From: Sanguibacter keddieii | Lineage (GTDB): Bacteria; Actinomycetota; Actinomycetes; Actinomycetales; Actinomycetaceae | Assembly (NCBI RefSeq): GCF_001064145.1 | Contig: NZ_JVOJ01000007.1 | Coordinates: forward strand, 43,548-107,547 | DNA: 64,000 nucleotides | Reading direction: 5' to 3' | Shown: in pieces, positions 1 to 9,034 of the stretch | Layout: the number at the start of each line of letters is the position of its first letter | Position numbering within the stretch: the stretch's first letter is position 1 | Program-made: the position numbers and the translations under genes | Notes under the pieces: model-generated | The model's input: only the letters and a program-made list of their open reading frames with translations | The model's database searches: none | What the model was told of the DNA's origin: nothing

Positions 1-100
1 GCTCGCGTGTGGCGATCTCGCGGGCGGCCGGGCCCGACGGCGCCCGGAACACCAGCGGCGCCGCAATCAACACCGCACGACAGGCAGGGATCAGCAGGAA

Positions 101-1192
101 TTACTCGCCCGCGAGGCGGTCGATTTCATGCATGATGAGGCCGCACACGGCGCTCACCCATGCGACGGCTGCGACGCCGAGGACGCGTGAACGCCAGGGC
201 CGGATCTGCAGGAAGTCCTCGAAACCGTATCCGGATCCGGGAGACGCGGCCGACATGCTGAAGCCCCACATGGCGGCGCCGGTGGCCAGCAGCGCGATGA
301 CGATGAGTGCGAGGCTTACCCACACCATGATGCGTTGGACTTGCACGCCATGCCGGGGGCGCCGCTCGATGGGCGACAGGGCGAGCGCCCACGCGCCAGC
401 GATCAGGGCGGCGGTGATGACGTCGGAGGGGCGATGCCAGCCTTCCATCATGACGGACACGCCCATGAGGGATGTCCACGCCCACCCGATCCACGCGGAG
501 GGGCTGCGGAACCACTGCGGGGCGACGACGATGAGGGCCAGTGACAGGGTGACGGCGACGGTCGTGTGCCCGGAGGGTAGGGAGTTGCCGGCACCGGTCG
601 TGACGCCCAGGTTGGGGCGGGTGAGGATGTAGTCCTTGAGGATTTGCGTCGTGATGTTGGCACCGATGACAGCGCCGAGGGCGCGCCCGGCAAGCGTGGG
701 CCGCCGTCGCGCGGCGGCGACGAGGGCGACGACGATGCCGGCTGCGACCATGACGGGGACGGAGACGATGCCGGTGATGAGGGTGGAGAAGGCCTCGTAT
801 TGGCTCGCGGAGCGCATGGTGCCCTCCATGAGGATCGTGTCGAGGACCTGCCCGGGCGCGGTCGAGAGCGCCACGTGGCTGATGAGCATCGTCAGCGCCA
901 GGCAGGTGGCGACTCCGCCGAGGCGTCGGGCGAGCTTGCGCCGGTACCAGGAGTCGGAGGTGAGGCGACGAGGCTGGGGCCCGCCCGCTGGTGCCTCGCC
1001 GTTGACCTGGGGTCCGGGGGTGCGTCCTCGGGCGGGCCGCTGGGTGGCGGGAGCGCTGTCCGCTCGGGAGGAGCGGCCGGCTGCGTCGGCGGGAGCCGAC
1101 GAACGGTTGCGTGGGCGCACGGGGCGCGAGCCTTTGGTGTAGGACTCGTCGACGGTGGGGTCGGAGGGCAGAGCGGCGTTGGGGTCGTCCAT
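101..1192 (-). CDS. PAP2-family membrane phosphatase
   Basis: Polytopic membrane protein of 363 residues with a charged, Pro/Arg-rich cytoplasmic N-terminus of about 100 residues followed by several hydrophobic segments. It shows the PAP2 signature in order: a KDYILTRP block, then PSGHTT, then WHRPSD. Family members dephosphorylate lipid phosphates or undecaprenyl pyrophosphate at the membrane. The Arg normally found a few residues before the last motif is not obvious, so substrate and activity are unsure. I chose the ATG at 1192 because a GGAGGA site sits just upstream; the longer open frame to 1363 has no such site. Confidence 0.85.
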   Translation of the reverse strand: MDDPNAALPSDPTVDESYTKGSRPVRPRNRSSAPADAAGRSSRADSAPATQRPARGRTPGPQVNGEAPAGGPQPRRLTSDSWYRRKLARRLGGVATCLALTMLISHVALSTAPGQVLDTILMEGTMRSASQYEAFSTLITGIVSVPVMVAAGIVVALVAAARRRPTLAGRALGAVIGANITTQILKDYILTRPNLGVTTGAGNSLPSGHTTVAVTLSLALIVVAPQWFRSPSAWIGWAWTSLMGVSVMMEGWHRPSDVITAALIAGAWALALSPIERRPRHGVQVQRIMVWVSLALIVIALLATGAAMWGFSMSAASPGSGYGFEDFLQIRPWRSRVLGVAAVAWVSAVCGLIMHEIDRLAGE

Positions 1193-1453
1193 GGTGTCCT
1201 CCGTTCGTGTCGATGCCGTATTCCGTATCCACTGTAGTGGAGCGGGGCGCGGGCGCGCGTATTGGTTTCGCTTTCTCGCACATCGAAGGCAAGCACACAG
1301 AGGGCGGGCGTCCCGTGCACCTACCCTGACCTCGCTGCAGAGAGACGGGAGGCCCCGCGTCAAGACTTGTCGGACAAGGTGGGCGCGCGCGGGACAGAGG
1401 CCTCGGTTACAGTGGGGGTGTCCGATTCTGTACGTCTCACGCGGGAGTTGTCA

Positions 1454-1912
1454 GTGGCTGCATCTTCACCTGTCAGCACCGATCGCATTCGGGATTTGCT
1501 GCGTTCCCGGGACGTGCGTTTCGGTGACTACAACGAGGGCGAGCTGGCGTATTTGACGCCGAACGCCGCTTTTTTCTGGAATGCGACGAACCCTCAGATC
1601 CTGCAGTTGCGCGCTCAGTGGCGCGGGATTGCGCGCACGCCCGAGCAGTTCGGCGAGTTGGCTCGTGAGGTCGCGGCTTGCAATTCGACGCGCACGGGCC
1701 CGAAGGCGTATGTGGCACCCCTCGAGGATGGCACGCAGTACGGCCTGATCGCGGAGTGCAACGTCGTGGTCATGTCGGGGCTCACGCAGGCTCAGTTGGA
1801 TAATTTCTTTGAGACGTCCATGTCGATGATCATGGGGTTCTTCGCGGATCTTGAGGTGACGTTGCCCGGGTTCGTGGATTGGGATTCCCAGGGTCGGGAG
1901 GTGTCGCTGTGA
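1454..1912 (+). CDS. YbjN domain-containing protein
   Basis: Soluble protein of 152 residues resembling the YbjN / type III secretion chaperone-like fold found in actinobacterial tandem pairs. The GTG start at 1454 is preceded by GCGGGAG; the frame extends further upstream but without a ribosome site. It overlaps the next gene by 4 bases (GTGA), so the two are translationally coupled. The pair probably works together, but the role of these proteins is not established. The region 1193-1453 upstream carries no gene that I can support. Confidence 0.8.
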   Translation: MAASSPVSTDRIRDLLRSRDVRFGDYNEGELAYLTPNAAFFWNATNPQILQLRAQWRGIARTPEQFGELAREVAACNSTRTGPKAYVAPLEDGTQYGLIAECNVVVMSGLTQAQLDNFFETSMSMIMGFFADLEVTLPGFVDWDSQGREVSL

Positions 1913-2391
1913 ACGTTCCGTACGTGGTGCCCGAGGATGAGGTGACCCCCTACCCGGCTGATTTTGAGCGGGTCGTTCAGGCCGTGCGCGAGATGGGTTA
2001 CGCGTTGGACGTGATCGAGAAGGGTCGCGCGGCGGGCGCTATTTTTGACGAGATTCCATTCCTCGTGTCTTTTGACGCGGCGGGTCGCTTCCTGTCGATT
2101 CGTGCGCTGTGGGAGTCGGATCTGCCGGCCGAGAGCGCGGAGCCCGCGCTGTTTGCGACGGCCGACAATTGGAATCGCGAGAAGTATTTCCCGACGGTGT
2201 ACACGGCGACCTCACCGGAGGGGACGCTGGGCGTGTACGCGGATTTCGTCGTCGACACGGAGGCTGGCCTGTCGGACGTGCAGCTGCGTGACGCCATTTC
2301 GTCGGGTATTTCGACGGGTATCGCGGCGATCCAGTACGTGAAGGAGTCCGCCTCCGAGGCGCTGGGGCTCGGTGAATCCGGGCGCGAATGA
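1909..2391 (+). CDS. YbjN domain-containing protein, second of pair
   Basis: Protein of 160 residues, the second YbjN-like member of a tandem pair. GTG start at 1909 overlaps the previous stop codon and follows a GGGAG site. Its own stop overlaps the ATG of the helicase gene, giving a three-gene coupled run. The body has the alternating strands and a long C-terminal helix typical of the family. Function unknown; a chaperone-like role is only an inference from fold. Confidence 0.8.
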   Translation: MNVPYVVPEDEVTPYPADFERVVQAVREMGYALDVIEKGRAAGAIFDEIPFLVSFDAAGRFLSIRALWESDLPAESAEPALFATADNWNREKYFPTVYTATSPEGTLGVYADFVVDTEAGLSDVQLRDAISSGISTGIAAIQYVKESASEALGLGESGRE

Positions 2392-5099
2392 GCGCTGACC
2401 TGCCACCTTCTTCGCAGGCGTCTTCGTCGCACGAGGCCGGGGCCTCATCGCCCGATCAGGCACAGCAGGGCGCGTCCTCTCCTTCTCCCGCGCACCTGCT
2501 CGATGTTCTGGAGCGCCTGAGCGCGGGGGATGATCGGCTGCTCGGCCACATGACGCTGCCGGGGCGTGCGGGCAGGATCGCGGATTGGCCGGAGTGGGTC
2601 AGCCCCGCGGTCGTGGACGCGTGGGCGCGCCGGGGCGTGGAGCGCCCGTGGGTTCATCAGCGCGAGGCCTTGGACGCTGTGCGTGAGGGCCTTGACGTCG
2701 TGCTCGCGACGGGCACGGGGTCGGGCAAGTCGCTGGCCGCGTGGACGCCGATCCTCTCCGACCTGGTCGAGGCCGAGGATTCGTCGCGTATTTCCGCGAT
2801 TCACCGCCGCCCAACCGCCCTGTACCTAGCTCCGACGAAGGCTCTGGCGGCGGATCAGCTGGCCTCGCTCATGGCGCTGCTCGGCCAGGACAACACACCC
2901 AGCGATACCGAAGCGAGCGCGGGCCCGGAAGGGAGCCCCGGCCTCGTCGATGAGAGGCTGCGCCGCGTGCGCGCGACGACCGTGGACGGGGACACGCCGC
3001 GCGAGGCGAAGGAGTGGGCGCGCGCGGGTGCTGACCTGATCCTGTCGAACCCGGATTTCCTGCACTACGTGATGCTTCCGTCGCACCAGCGCTGGTCGCG
3101 CTTCCTGGCGTCGCTGCGCCTCATCGTCATCGACGAGGCCCACCACTGGCGCGGCGTCACCGGCTCGCACATCGCGCTGATCGTGCGCCGGCTGCTGCGC
3201 GTCGCCCACCACCTGGGGGCGGATCCGCGCGTCGTCATGCTGAGCGCGACCGTGCGCGACGCGGGCGCTGTGGGCCGCGCGCTCACGGGGCGCGACGCGG
3301 TCGCCATCACCGAGGACGGCTCGCCGGCGGGTGCCCACGAGCTGGTCCTGTGGCAGGGCGCGATCATGGCCGACGAGTCCGAGGTCGACATCTCGTCCTT
3401 CCTGGAGGCCCTCGACGCGCCGCCCGGCACTGCCACCCTCAAGGTCCCGATCGTGCGGCGCAGCGCCGGGGTCGAGGCCGCTAACCTGGCCACCGCCTTC
3501 GTCGAGGAGGGGGCGCGCCTCCTCGCCTTCGTGCGCTCGCGCGCGGGGGCCGAGGCCGTGGCCGCTCAGGTGCGCGACCGCCTCTCGGCGCGTGGTTCCG
3601 CGAACGCGGGCCGGGTGGGCGCATATCGCGGCGGCTACCTGCCCGAGGAGCGCCGGGCGCTCGAGGAGGCGATCCGCACGGGAGGAGTGCGGGCGCTCGC
3701 CACGACGTCGGCGCTGGAGATGGGCCTGGACATCTCGGGGCTGGACGCGACGATCACGGTCGGCTGGCCGGGCACGCGCGCGTCCCTGCGCCAGCAGATC
3801 GGCCGCGCGGGTCGCGCGGGCGCGCCGGGCACGTCCGTGCTCATCGCCTCCGACAACCCGCTGGACGCGTACCTGGTGCACCACCCGGAGCACATTCTCG
3901 GCGAGGTCGAGGCCTCCGTCATCGACCCCTCCAACCCGTGGGTGCTGGCCCCGCACGTCGCCGTCGCGGCCGCCGAAATGCCGATCACGCCGTCCGATAT
4001 CACCTACTTTGGCCAGGAACTGCGAGGCGTGACTGAGCGCCTCGTCGCCGACGGGTACCTCAAGCGCAGACCCGCAGGGTACTTCTGGGACGCGACTCGC
4101 CCCGAGCGTCCCAGCGACCTCACCGACCTGCGCGGAGCCGCCGGCGACGTCCAGATCGTCGACGCGGCCACCGGCACCGTCGTCGGCACGATCGACCAGG
4201 CCTCCGCCGACGCCCACGTCTTCCCCGGCGCCATCTACATCCACCAGGGGCGCACGTTCCACGTCCTGAGCCTCAGTTCCCTCACCGCGCCCGCCGCTCC
4301 CGCCACCCAGGGGTGGCCGCGCGCACTCCTGCCCGAGGCGCCGGGCGGCACCCGGGGAAGCGAGCACCTTGGGGGCGGGCGGCGGGAGGGGGCCCAGGCC
4401 TCGTCGATCATCATTCCACCCGCGCGGGCGGGCGACGCACGCGTCGCCCTGGTCGAGGAGGTGCGCACTCCCCTGCGCACGCGCTCGGCGACCCACACGA
4501 GCGTCGAGGTGTGCGCCATCGAGGAGACGTACGTGTGCGGTGACGGCACGGTCACGTGGCATCACGGGCCGACGAACGTGTCGACGCGGGTCACCGACTA
4601 CGACCTGCTGCGCCTGCCCGGGCTCGAGTTCATCCGCAACATCGAGCTGTTCCTGCCCACCCACACGCTGCCCACGAAGTCCACGTGGTTCACCCTCACT
4701 CCGGCGGCGCTGGCCGCGATGGGGATCGAGGCCGCCGACCTGGCGGGCACCCTGCACGCGACCGAGCACGCGATGATCGGGATCCTACCTATTGTTGCGA
4801 CCTGCGACCGCTGGGACCTGGGCGGCCTGTCGACCGAGCTGCACGACGACACGGGCGCGCCCACTGTCTTTATCCACGACGCGTTCCGGGGCGGCGCCGG
4901 GCACGTGCTCGCCGGCTTTCACAGCGCCCGGTCGTGGGTGGCCGCCACCCTCGAGGCCGTCTCCTCCTGCGACTGCGAGTCCGGGTGCCCGCGCTGCGTC
5001 CAGTCCCCCAAGTGCGGCAACGGCAACGAACCCCTATCCAAACAGGGCGCAATCACGCTACTGACCTATTTACTGGAGCGAGCACCCGGGGCGTTATGA
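2388..5099 (+). CDS. DEAD/DEAH-box helicase with DUF1998/MZB zinc domain (MrfA/YprA type)
   Basis: Superfamily 2 helicase of 903 residues. Walker A ATGTGSGKS lies near residues 107-115, DEAH at 249-252, a helicase C-terminal domain with QQIGRAGRAG in the middle, and four clustered cysteines close to the C-terminus (CDCESGCPRC) typical of the MZB/DUF1998 zinc domain. B. subtilis MrfA of this family acts in repair of mitomycin-induced DNA damage; a repair role here is inferred. The N-terminal 40 residues, an insert near 170-190 and a segment after the helicase core are Ala/Ser/Pro-rich and each carries a copy or near-copy of the dispersed GACGAGGCCGGGG word. Start ATG overlaps the previous stop (ATGA). 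Confidence 0.93.
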   Translation: MSADLPPSSQASSSHEAGASSPDQAQQGASSPSPAHLLDVLERLSAGDDRLLGHMTLPGRAGRIADWPEWVSPAVVDAWARRGVERPWVHQREALDAVREGLDVVLATGTGSGKSLAAWTPILSDLVEAEDSSRISAIHRRPTALYLAPTKALAADQLASLMALLGQDNTPSDTEASAGPEGSPGLVDERLRRVRATTVDGDTPREAKEWARAGADLILSNPDFLHYVMLPSHQRWSRFLASLRLIVIDEAHHWRGVTGSHIALIVRRLLRVAHHLGADPRVVMLSATVRDAGAVGRALTGRDAVAITEDGSPAGAHELVLWQGAIMADESEVDISSFLEALDAPPGTATLKVPIVRRSAGVEAANLATAFVEEGARLLAFVRSRAGAEAVAAQVRDRLSARGSANAGRVGAYRGGYLPEERRALEEAIRTGGVRALATTSALEMGLDISGLDATITVGWPGTRASLRQQIGRAGRAGAPGTSVLIASDNPLDAYLVHHPEHILGEVEASVIDPSNPWVLAPHVAVAAAEMPITPSDITYFGQELRGVTERLVADGYLKRRPAGYFWDATRPERPSDLTDLRGAAGDVQIVDAATGTVVGTIDQASADAHVFPGAIYIHQGRTFHVLSLSSLTAPAAPATQGWPRALLPEAPGGTRGSEHLGGGRREGAQASSIIIPPARAGDARVALVEEVRTPLRTRSATHTSVEVCAIEETYVCGDGTVTWHHGPTNVSTRVTDYDLLRLPGLEFIRNIELFLPTHTLPTKSTWFTLTPAALAAMGIEAADLAGTLHATEHAMIGILPIVATCDRWDLGGLSTELHDDTGAPTVFIHDAFRGGAGHVLAGFHSARSWVAATLEAVSSCDCESGCPRCVQSPKCGNGNEPLSKQGAITLLTYLLERAPGAL

Positions 5100-5207
5100 G
5101 CCCCCTTTTAACTTGTATTTAGCAGTTAACCAACATATCCTGAGCAAGATCCCATCTATATTTCGCCGGACACGCGTTCGACGGTTTCTTCACACAGGAG
5201 GTAAGCC

Positions 5208-5738
5208 ATGGCTGACGTCGCTTTCAACTCCTCAGATCACAAGCTCACGGCGTCCGACGTTCCTCAGAGTGAGGAAGGCCTGCAGAAGAGCTCTCAAGCG
5301 GTCGGGAACCTAGCCAAAGGACAGACCACGCAAGACTGGACGCCCGAACCTGCGGCGCAGCTTCTTCGCAAGGCCGTCGCCGAATTCTTCTCCGCCTGCG
5401 ACGAAGCCTTCAGTAAGGAGAAAGACGCTCTGAAGGAGTTCGGCACGAACGTCGACCTCGCCATCGCAGAATTCGCTCGCGTCAACCAATCCACAGGCGA
5501 TGAACTGAAGAGCATCCAGGACAGCATTACCAACCCCGAGATCAGAGAGAAGCTCGGAAAGGGACTGCCACAGGCGGGCGCCCCCACCGCTCAGGAGGCC
5601 GATGAAAGCGGTGCCCCCGCCCAGACTGACGGGTCCGACACGTCGACAACCGAAGCAACCGAAGCACCCACTGGCGCGGCGGGTCCGTCCCACTTCGGCC
5701 AATCCGCGCCCGGCGGCCCCACGATCACCGGCCAGTAA
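5208..5738 (+). CDS. WXG100-like small secreted protein, cassette copy 1
   Basis: Protein of 176 residues with two predicted amphipathic helices around a Trp turn (DWTPEPA near residue 44) and a disordered Thr/Ala/Pro-rich tail. The layout matches ESX/type VII substrates, though the strict WxG is not kept. The segment ending in TGDELK is shared with the copy-2 protein at 8537. Excellent AGGAGG site before the ATG. It is the first gene of a three-gene cassette with the PPE-like gene and mycosin that follow. Probably exported; partner likely the 5777 product. No ESX ATPase or channel genes are in the window. Confidence 0.8.
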   Translation: MADVAFNSSDHKLTASDVPQSEEGLQKSSQAVGNLAKGQTTQDWTPEPAAQLLRKAVAEFFSACDEAFSKEKDALKEFGTNVDLAIAEFARVNQSTGDELKSIQDSITNPEIREKLGKGLPQAGAPTAQEADESGAPAQTDGSDTSTTEATEAPTGAAGPSHFGQSAPGGPTITGQ

Positions 5739-5776
5739 TTGTCCCCCCTGCGATCCCAGGCACAAGGAGAAGTTTC

Positions 5777-7201
5777 ATGGTTGCCAGCCCGAAATACGAA
5801 CAGCTGATGCGGTTCGCCCAAGCAGCCGAAGAAGGCTTGATCCAGCTCGAAAAACACGACCCCCTTCATAGTCAGACCATCGAAGGGCTCACAGGCATGA
5901 TCGAGCGCGTGAAGCATTTTCGCGAGCATCAGGGGTTTGAAGGCCTGACTGGTGAGGCTATCAAGAAGTGGCTTGAGGCCTCACTATCCCGTTATGACAC
6001 TGAATTCACGGGGTACGTCAGCGGCTTCTCGCACTACGTGGAGGCTCGCCACATGCTGAAGCACGCCGCCGAGGACGCGCGGCTCCTCCCACCCGTCCTC
6101 CTCGACTCAAAGACCGCGGCGATGCGCGACCTCGCGCAGGTCGTCATCCCGTATACGAAGAACATGGGATTTTTCGGTCTTCCATTTAACTCCCTTGCGA
6201 CGACGGGCGAGGCCTACGTTAATGCCGTCGAAGCGCAGGCGAATGCGGCACGCGAGGAACAATCTGAAAAGATTCTCGCCCGAATGAGAAGGGCCTCGTT
6301 CTGGCTTGCATCTTCCCTGCACAGGTGCACGGACGCAATGAGGAAACTCCCCGATTCCAAGAAGACCGCGCAGTTCCCCGTTCCTCCCCCGTCACCCACC
6401 CCCGTCGTTAAAGTAATCGAACGGGGCAACGTGCCGGTGTCTCCCCATGATCCAAGCGTCTACGGTGGGGACCGCGACACTGATTTTGGCCGCTCCGACC
6501 AACGCGACCCGAAGTCTGGCGTGTATCCGGATGGTTACGACGAAGGCGGCCGAATCAGCGATCGCATCATGTCATCGAAGCGCATCCCGAACACGTTTGT
6601 GCCCGAAGGCGAACTCGGCTCTCGTCTCAACCCCGTGACAGACCCGAACGATCTCATGAACATCGATCTGCTGCACTCTCGAGTGAACGGAGACCGGCAC
6701 GCGAACGGCGTGATCGGCGGGCACACCCCGGCCTCGCCCATCGACCGCGATCATCCGCTGTGGCGTCTGAACGGTGGCCCGGCGGGTGGCTCCGGCCTCG
6801 GCGCAGGCGCCCTTGCCGCAGGCGCTCTGGGTGCCGGTGCCCTCGGCGCGGGCGCTCTGGGGATGCGCGGCAGCTTGTCTCTCAACAGCGCTACCGCGGG
6901 AGCAGCTGGAGCCGGAGTGGGCGGCGCGGGCGGCGCGGGCGTTGCGGGCGCAGCTGGTGCTGGCGGCGCGGCCGGGCGGCCCGGCATGGGCGGCTTCATG
7001 GGTGCCGGTGCCGGCGCAGGTGGCAAGGGCAAGGAAGACCGCAAGGCTCGTCGGCACAGGTACACGCCGTTCCGCTTTGAGGATGATGAGGACGAGCTGC
7101 CCGAGGGCTACGTGAACCCCCTGTCGCAGACCTACGGGTCCGACAAGGACCTTTCGCCCGCACCACGCAAAGACGACGGATGGGATCCCCGCCAATGGTG
7201 A
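5777..7201 (+). CDS. Large type VII-associated protein (PPE/LXG-like), cassette copy 1
   Basis: Protein of 474 residues. The first ~210 residues are predicted helical; a middle domain runs from about 220 to 340; then a Gly/Ala repeat region (GALGAGALGAGALG) of about 90 residues precedes an acidic tail ending DDGWDPRQW. The arrangement suggests a secreted helical-hairpin partner of the WXG100-like protein, comparable to PPE or LXG proteins; I cannot assign a known domain. It shares middle and tail with the 9035 product. The stop overlaps the start of the mycosin gene. GGAG site just before the start. Confidence 0.78.
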   Translation: MVASPKYEQLMRFAQAAEEGLIQLEKHDPLHSQTIEGLTGMIERVKHFREHQGFEGLTGEAIKKWLEASLSRYDTEFTGYVSGFSHYVEARHMLKHAAEDARLLPPVLLDSKTAAMRDLAQVVIPYTKNMGFFGLPFNSLATTGEAYVNAVEAQANAAREEQSEKILARMRRASFWLASSLHRCTDAMRKLPDSKKTAQFPVPPPSPTPVVKVIERGNVPVSPHDPSVYGGDRDTDFGRSDQRDPKSGVYPDGYDEGGRISDRIMSSKRIPNTFVPEGELGSRLNPVTDPNDLMNIDLLHSRVNGDRHANGVIGGHTPASPIDRDHPLWRLNGGPAGGSGLGAGALAAGALGAGALGAGALGMRGSLSLNSATAGAAGAGVGGAGGAGVAGAAGAGGAAGRPGMGGFMGAGAGAGGKGKEDRKARRHRYTPFRFEDDEDELPEGYVNPLSQTYGSDKDLSPAPRKDDGWDPRQW

Positions 7202-8388
7202 CACGCAACATCAGCAAGGCGCGCCTGCTCGGCGTCGCGGCCTCGACCCTGGCGCTCGCCACGGGTGCGACGGCTCTGCCGACCGGCCCCGCGCACGCCG
7301 CCGACCCGATCACGGCAGCTGACCAGCCGTATTTTGCCTACTACTACCTGAGCGAAGCCCGCAACATGGGCTTGAGGGGTAAAGGGGTCACGATCGCGCT
7401 CATCGACGGCGAGGTCGACACGACAGCCCCCGAGCTGGCGAAAACGAATATCACCGACAAGACTCCCTGCACCGTCACCTCCAGCACATTTAGCAGGATG
7501 CACGGCACCGCGATGGCCTCGATCATTGCCTCGGATGCCTACGGCGTTGCCCCCGACGCGACGATCCTGTCGTATCGCATGTCGTTTACCACCCAGGGTG
7601 ACACGTCCGGGGAGGACTGCGACGACGGCTCCTTTGTTGGCGTCACCAAGGACACTTACGCCTCCCTCATGAACCACGCCATGAACGACGGGGCGACGAT
7701 CATCAACATGTCCGTATCCAGCGACGAACGCCTAGACGCCCTGAAGTGGGCGATGGCCCGCGCCATCTCCCAGGGCGTCGTTGTCGTTGCCGCAGCCGGT
7801 AACTTCGGCAGGTACTCTGACCCATTTGCACTGTCCTGGTGGTCGGGCGTCGCCGGCGTCGGCGCAATCGACACCCAAGGAAAGGTGGTCGATTCTTCTT
7901 CCAGCGGCGAAGGCCTCGTGTCGGCGGCCGTGGGCACCGCGACCGTGCGCGACTATTCGACGGGAGCAAACACGGTGGTGACGGGCACCTCGGTGTCCAC
8001 TGCGCTGGTCTCGGGCTTCGTGGCTCTGGCCCACGAGAAGTGGCCCGAGGCGACCCCGAACCAGCTGCTCCAGCTCCTCGTCCACACCGGGACGAACCCT
8101 AATCATGCGTGGAACGATCGCACGGGCTACGGCCCCGCTGACCCCGGCGCCATGGTCAATACGGACCCCAGCCAGTACCCGGACGAGAACCCCCTGATGA
8201 CTAAACGCCCGGATGTAGAACCCACGCCCGAGGAGGTCCAGCAGTACGTGGACGGGGTCGTCTCCCCCCTTGAGATCGCCTTCGACAACTCCTACACGTA
8301 CCGCGGCTTCGACGAGAACGTGGTCGGCGACAATCTTAACCACTACCCCACCCACCTGGGGACCAGCCCGCGCTACCACCGCAAGTAA
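7180..8388 (+). CDS. Type VII secretion-associated subtilase (mycosin-like), copy 1
   Basis: Serine protease of 402 residues with an N-terminal signal peptide ending AHAADP. The subtilisin S8 machinery is complete: Asp76 in IDGEVD, His108 in MHGT, oxyanion Asn208 in AAAGN, Ser271 in GTSVSTA. Cys97 and Cys147 could form a disulfide. Mycosins act outside the membrane next to ESX systems; unlike ESX mycosins this one has no C-terminal membrane anchor and ends in HLGTSPRYHRK. The ATG at 7180 lies inside the upstream gene; an ATG at 7195 that overlaps its stop is an equally good start and gives a more typical signal peptide. Confidence 0.88.
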   Translation: MGSPPMVTRNISKARLLGVAASTLALATGATALPTGPAHAADPITAADQPYFAYYYLSEARNMGLRGKGVTIALIDGEVDTTAPELAKTNITDKTPCTVTSSTFSRMHGTAMASIIASDAYGVAPDATILSYRMSFTTQGDTSGEDCDDGSFVGVTKDTYASLMNHAMNDGATIINMSVSSDERLDALKWAMARAISQGVVVVAAAGNFGRYSDPFALSWWSGVAGVGAIDTQGKVVDSSSSGEGLVSAAVGTATVRDYSTGANTVVTGTSVSTALVSGFVALAHEKWPEATPNQLLQLLVHTGTNPNHAWNDRTGYGPADPGAMVNTDPSQYPDENPLMTKRPDVEPTPEEVQQYVDGVVSPLEIAFDNSYTYRGFDENVVGDNLNHYPTHLGTSPRYHRK

Positions 8389-8536
8389 GCCGACGGGGCA
8401 CAGTAACTACCGCTGCACCTCGTCTGCTGTCCGTCATATGACTTGTTTTCTTGAACACCTGGTCATATGCTGATCAGCGTCTCATTTTGTTCCGCAGGAC
8501 ACGTGTTTGGCGGACTCGCTACGCAGGAGGTGCGCC

Positions 8537-9007
8537 GTGGCTGACGTCGCTTTCGATTCCAACAAGCATGCACAAACTCGGCAGGACGTCGAGCACGGGG
8601 GGGCGGCAATAGCCTCCAGCTCCGAGGCAATCACCCGGCTCTCCAACGGACAATACGAGCGTTTCTGGACCGATGAGGCGGGTCCTCAGGCACTGCGGAA
8701 CGCGTTTATCACTTTCCTCGGCGCATACGGCAAAATTGCCGCTACCGAGCGCGACACTCTCCGCTCCTTCGGGCGCAATGTCGATCAAGCGATCGAAGAC
8801 TTTGCCGCCGTTGAACAGGCCACCGGAGACGAGCTAAAGGCCCTCCGTGACTCGATGGGCGACCCGTCGGCCTACACCTCACCAACGCCAACTTCTTCGA
8901 CGAACCCCTCCGCGGCATCTGCCGGCGGATCAGCAACGAGTCCCGATCCCGCAACGACGGCGGGCACCAACGGCGCGCCCACCCAGGACGCGCAGACTGA
9001 GTTCTAG
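8537..9007 (+). CDS. WXG100-like small secreted protein, cassette copy 2
   Basis: Protein of 156 residues, paralogue of the 5208 product: both begin (M/V)ADVAF, have a Trp turn (FWTDEAG here) and share a second helix ending TGDELKALRDS, then a Ser/Thr/Pro/Ala tail. GTG start at 8537 is set by an AGGAGG site 6 bases upstream and by alignment with copy 1; a longer frame from 8507 is unlikely. Likely exported with its neighbours. Confidence 0.8.
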   Translation: MADVAFDSNKHAQTRQDVEHGGAAIASSSEAITRLSNGQYERFWTDEAGPQALRNAFITFLGAYGKIAATERDTLRSFGRNVDQAIEDFAAVEQATGDELKALRDSMGDPSAYTSPTPTSSTNPSAASAGGSATSPDPATTAGTNGAPTQDAQTEF

Positions 9008-9034
9008 CCCAAAGCGCACGATAGGAGACAGATC

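Noticed and set aside
1-100. Possible start of a minus-strand gene running off the left end (GTG followed by an open frame)
   Set aside because: Fewer than 30 codons visible, no ribosome site, no recognisable sequence.
2826-4769. Long minus-strand open frame opposite the helicase
   Set aside because: Shadow frame of a GC-rich gene; low-complexity Arg/Gly/Ala sequence and no motifs.
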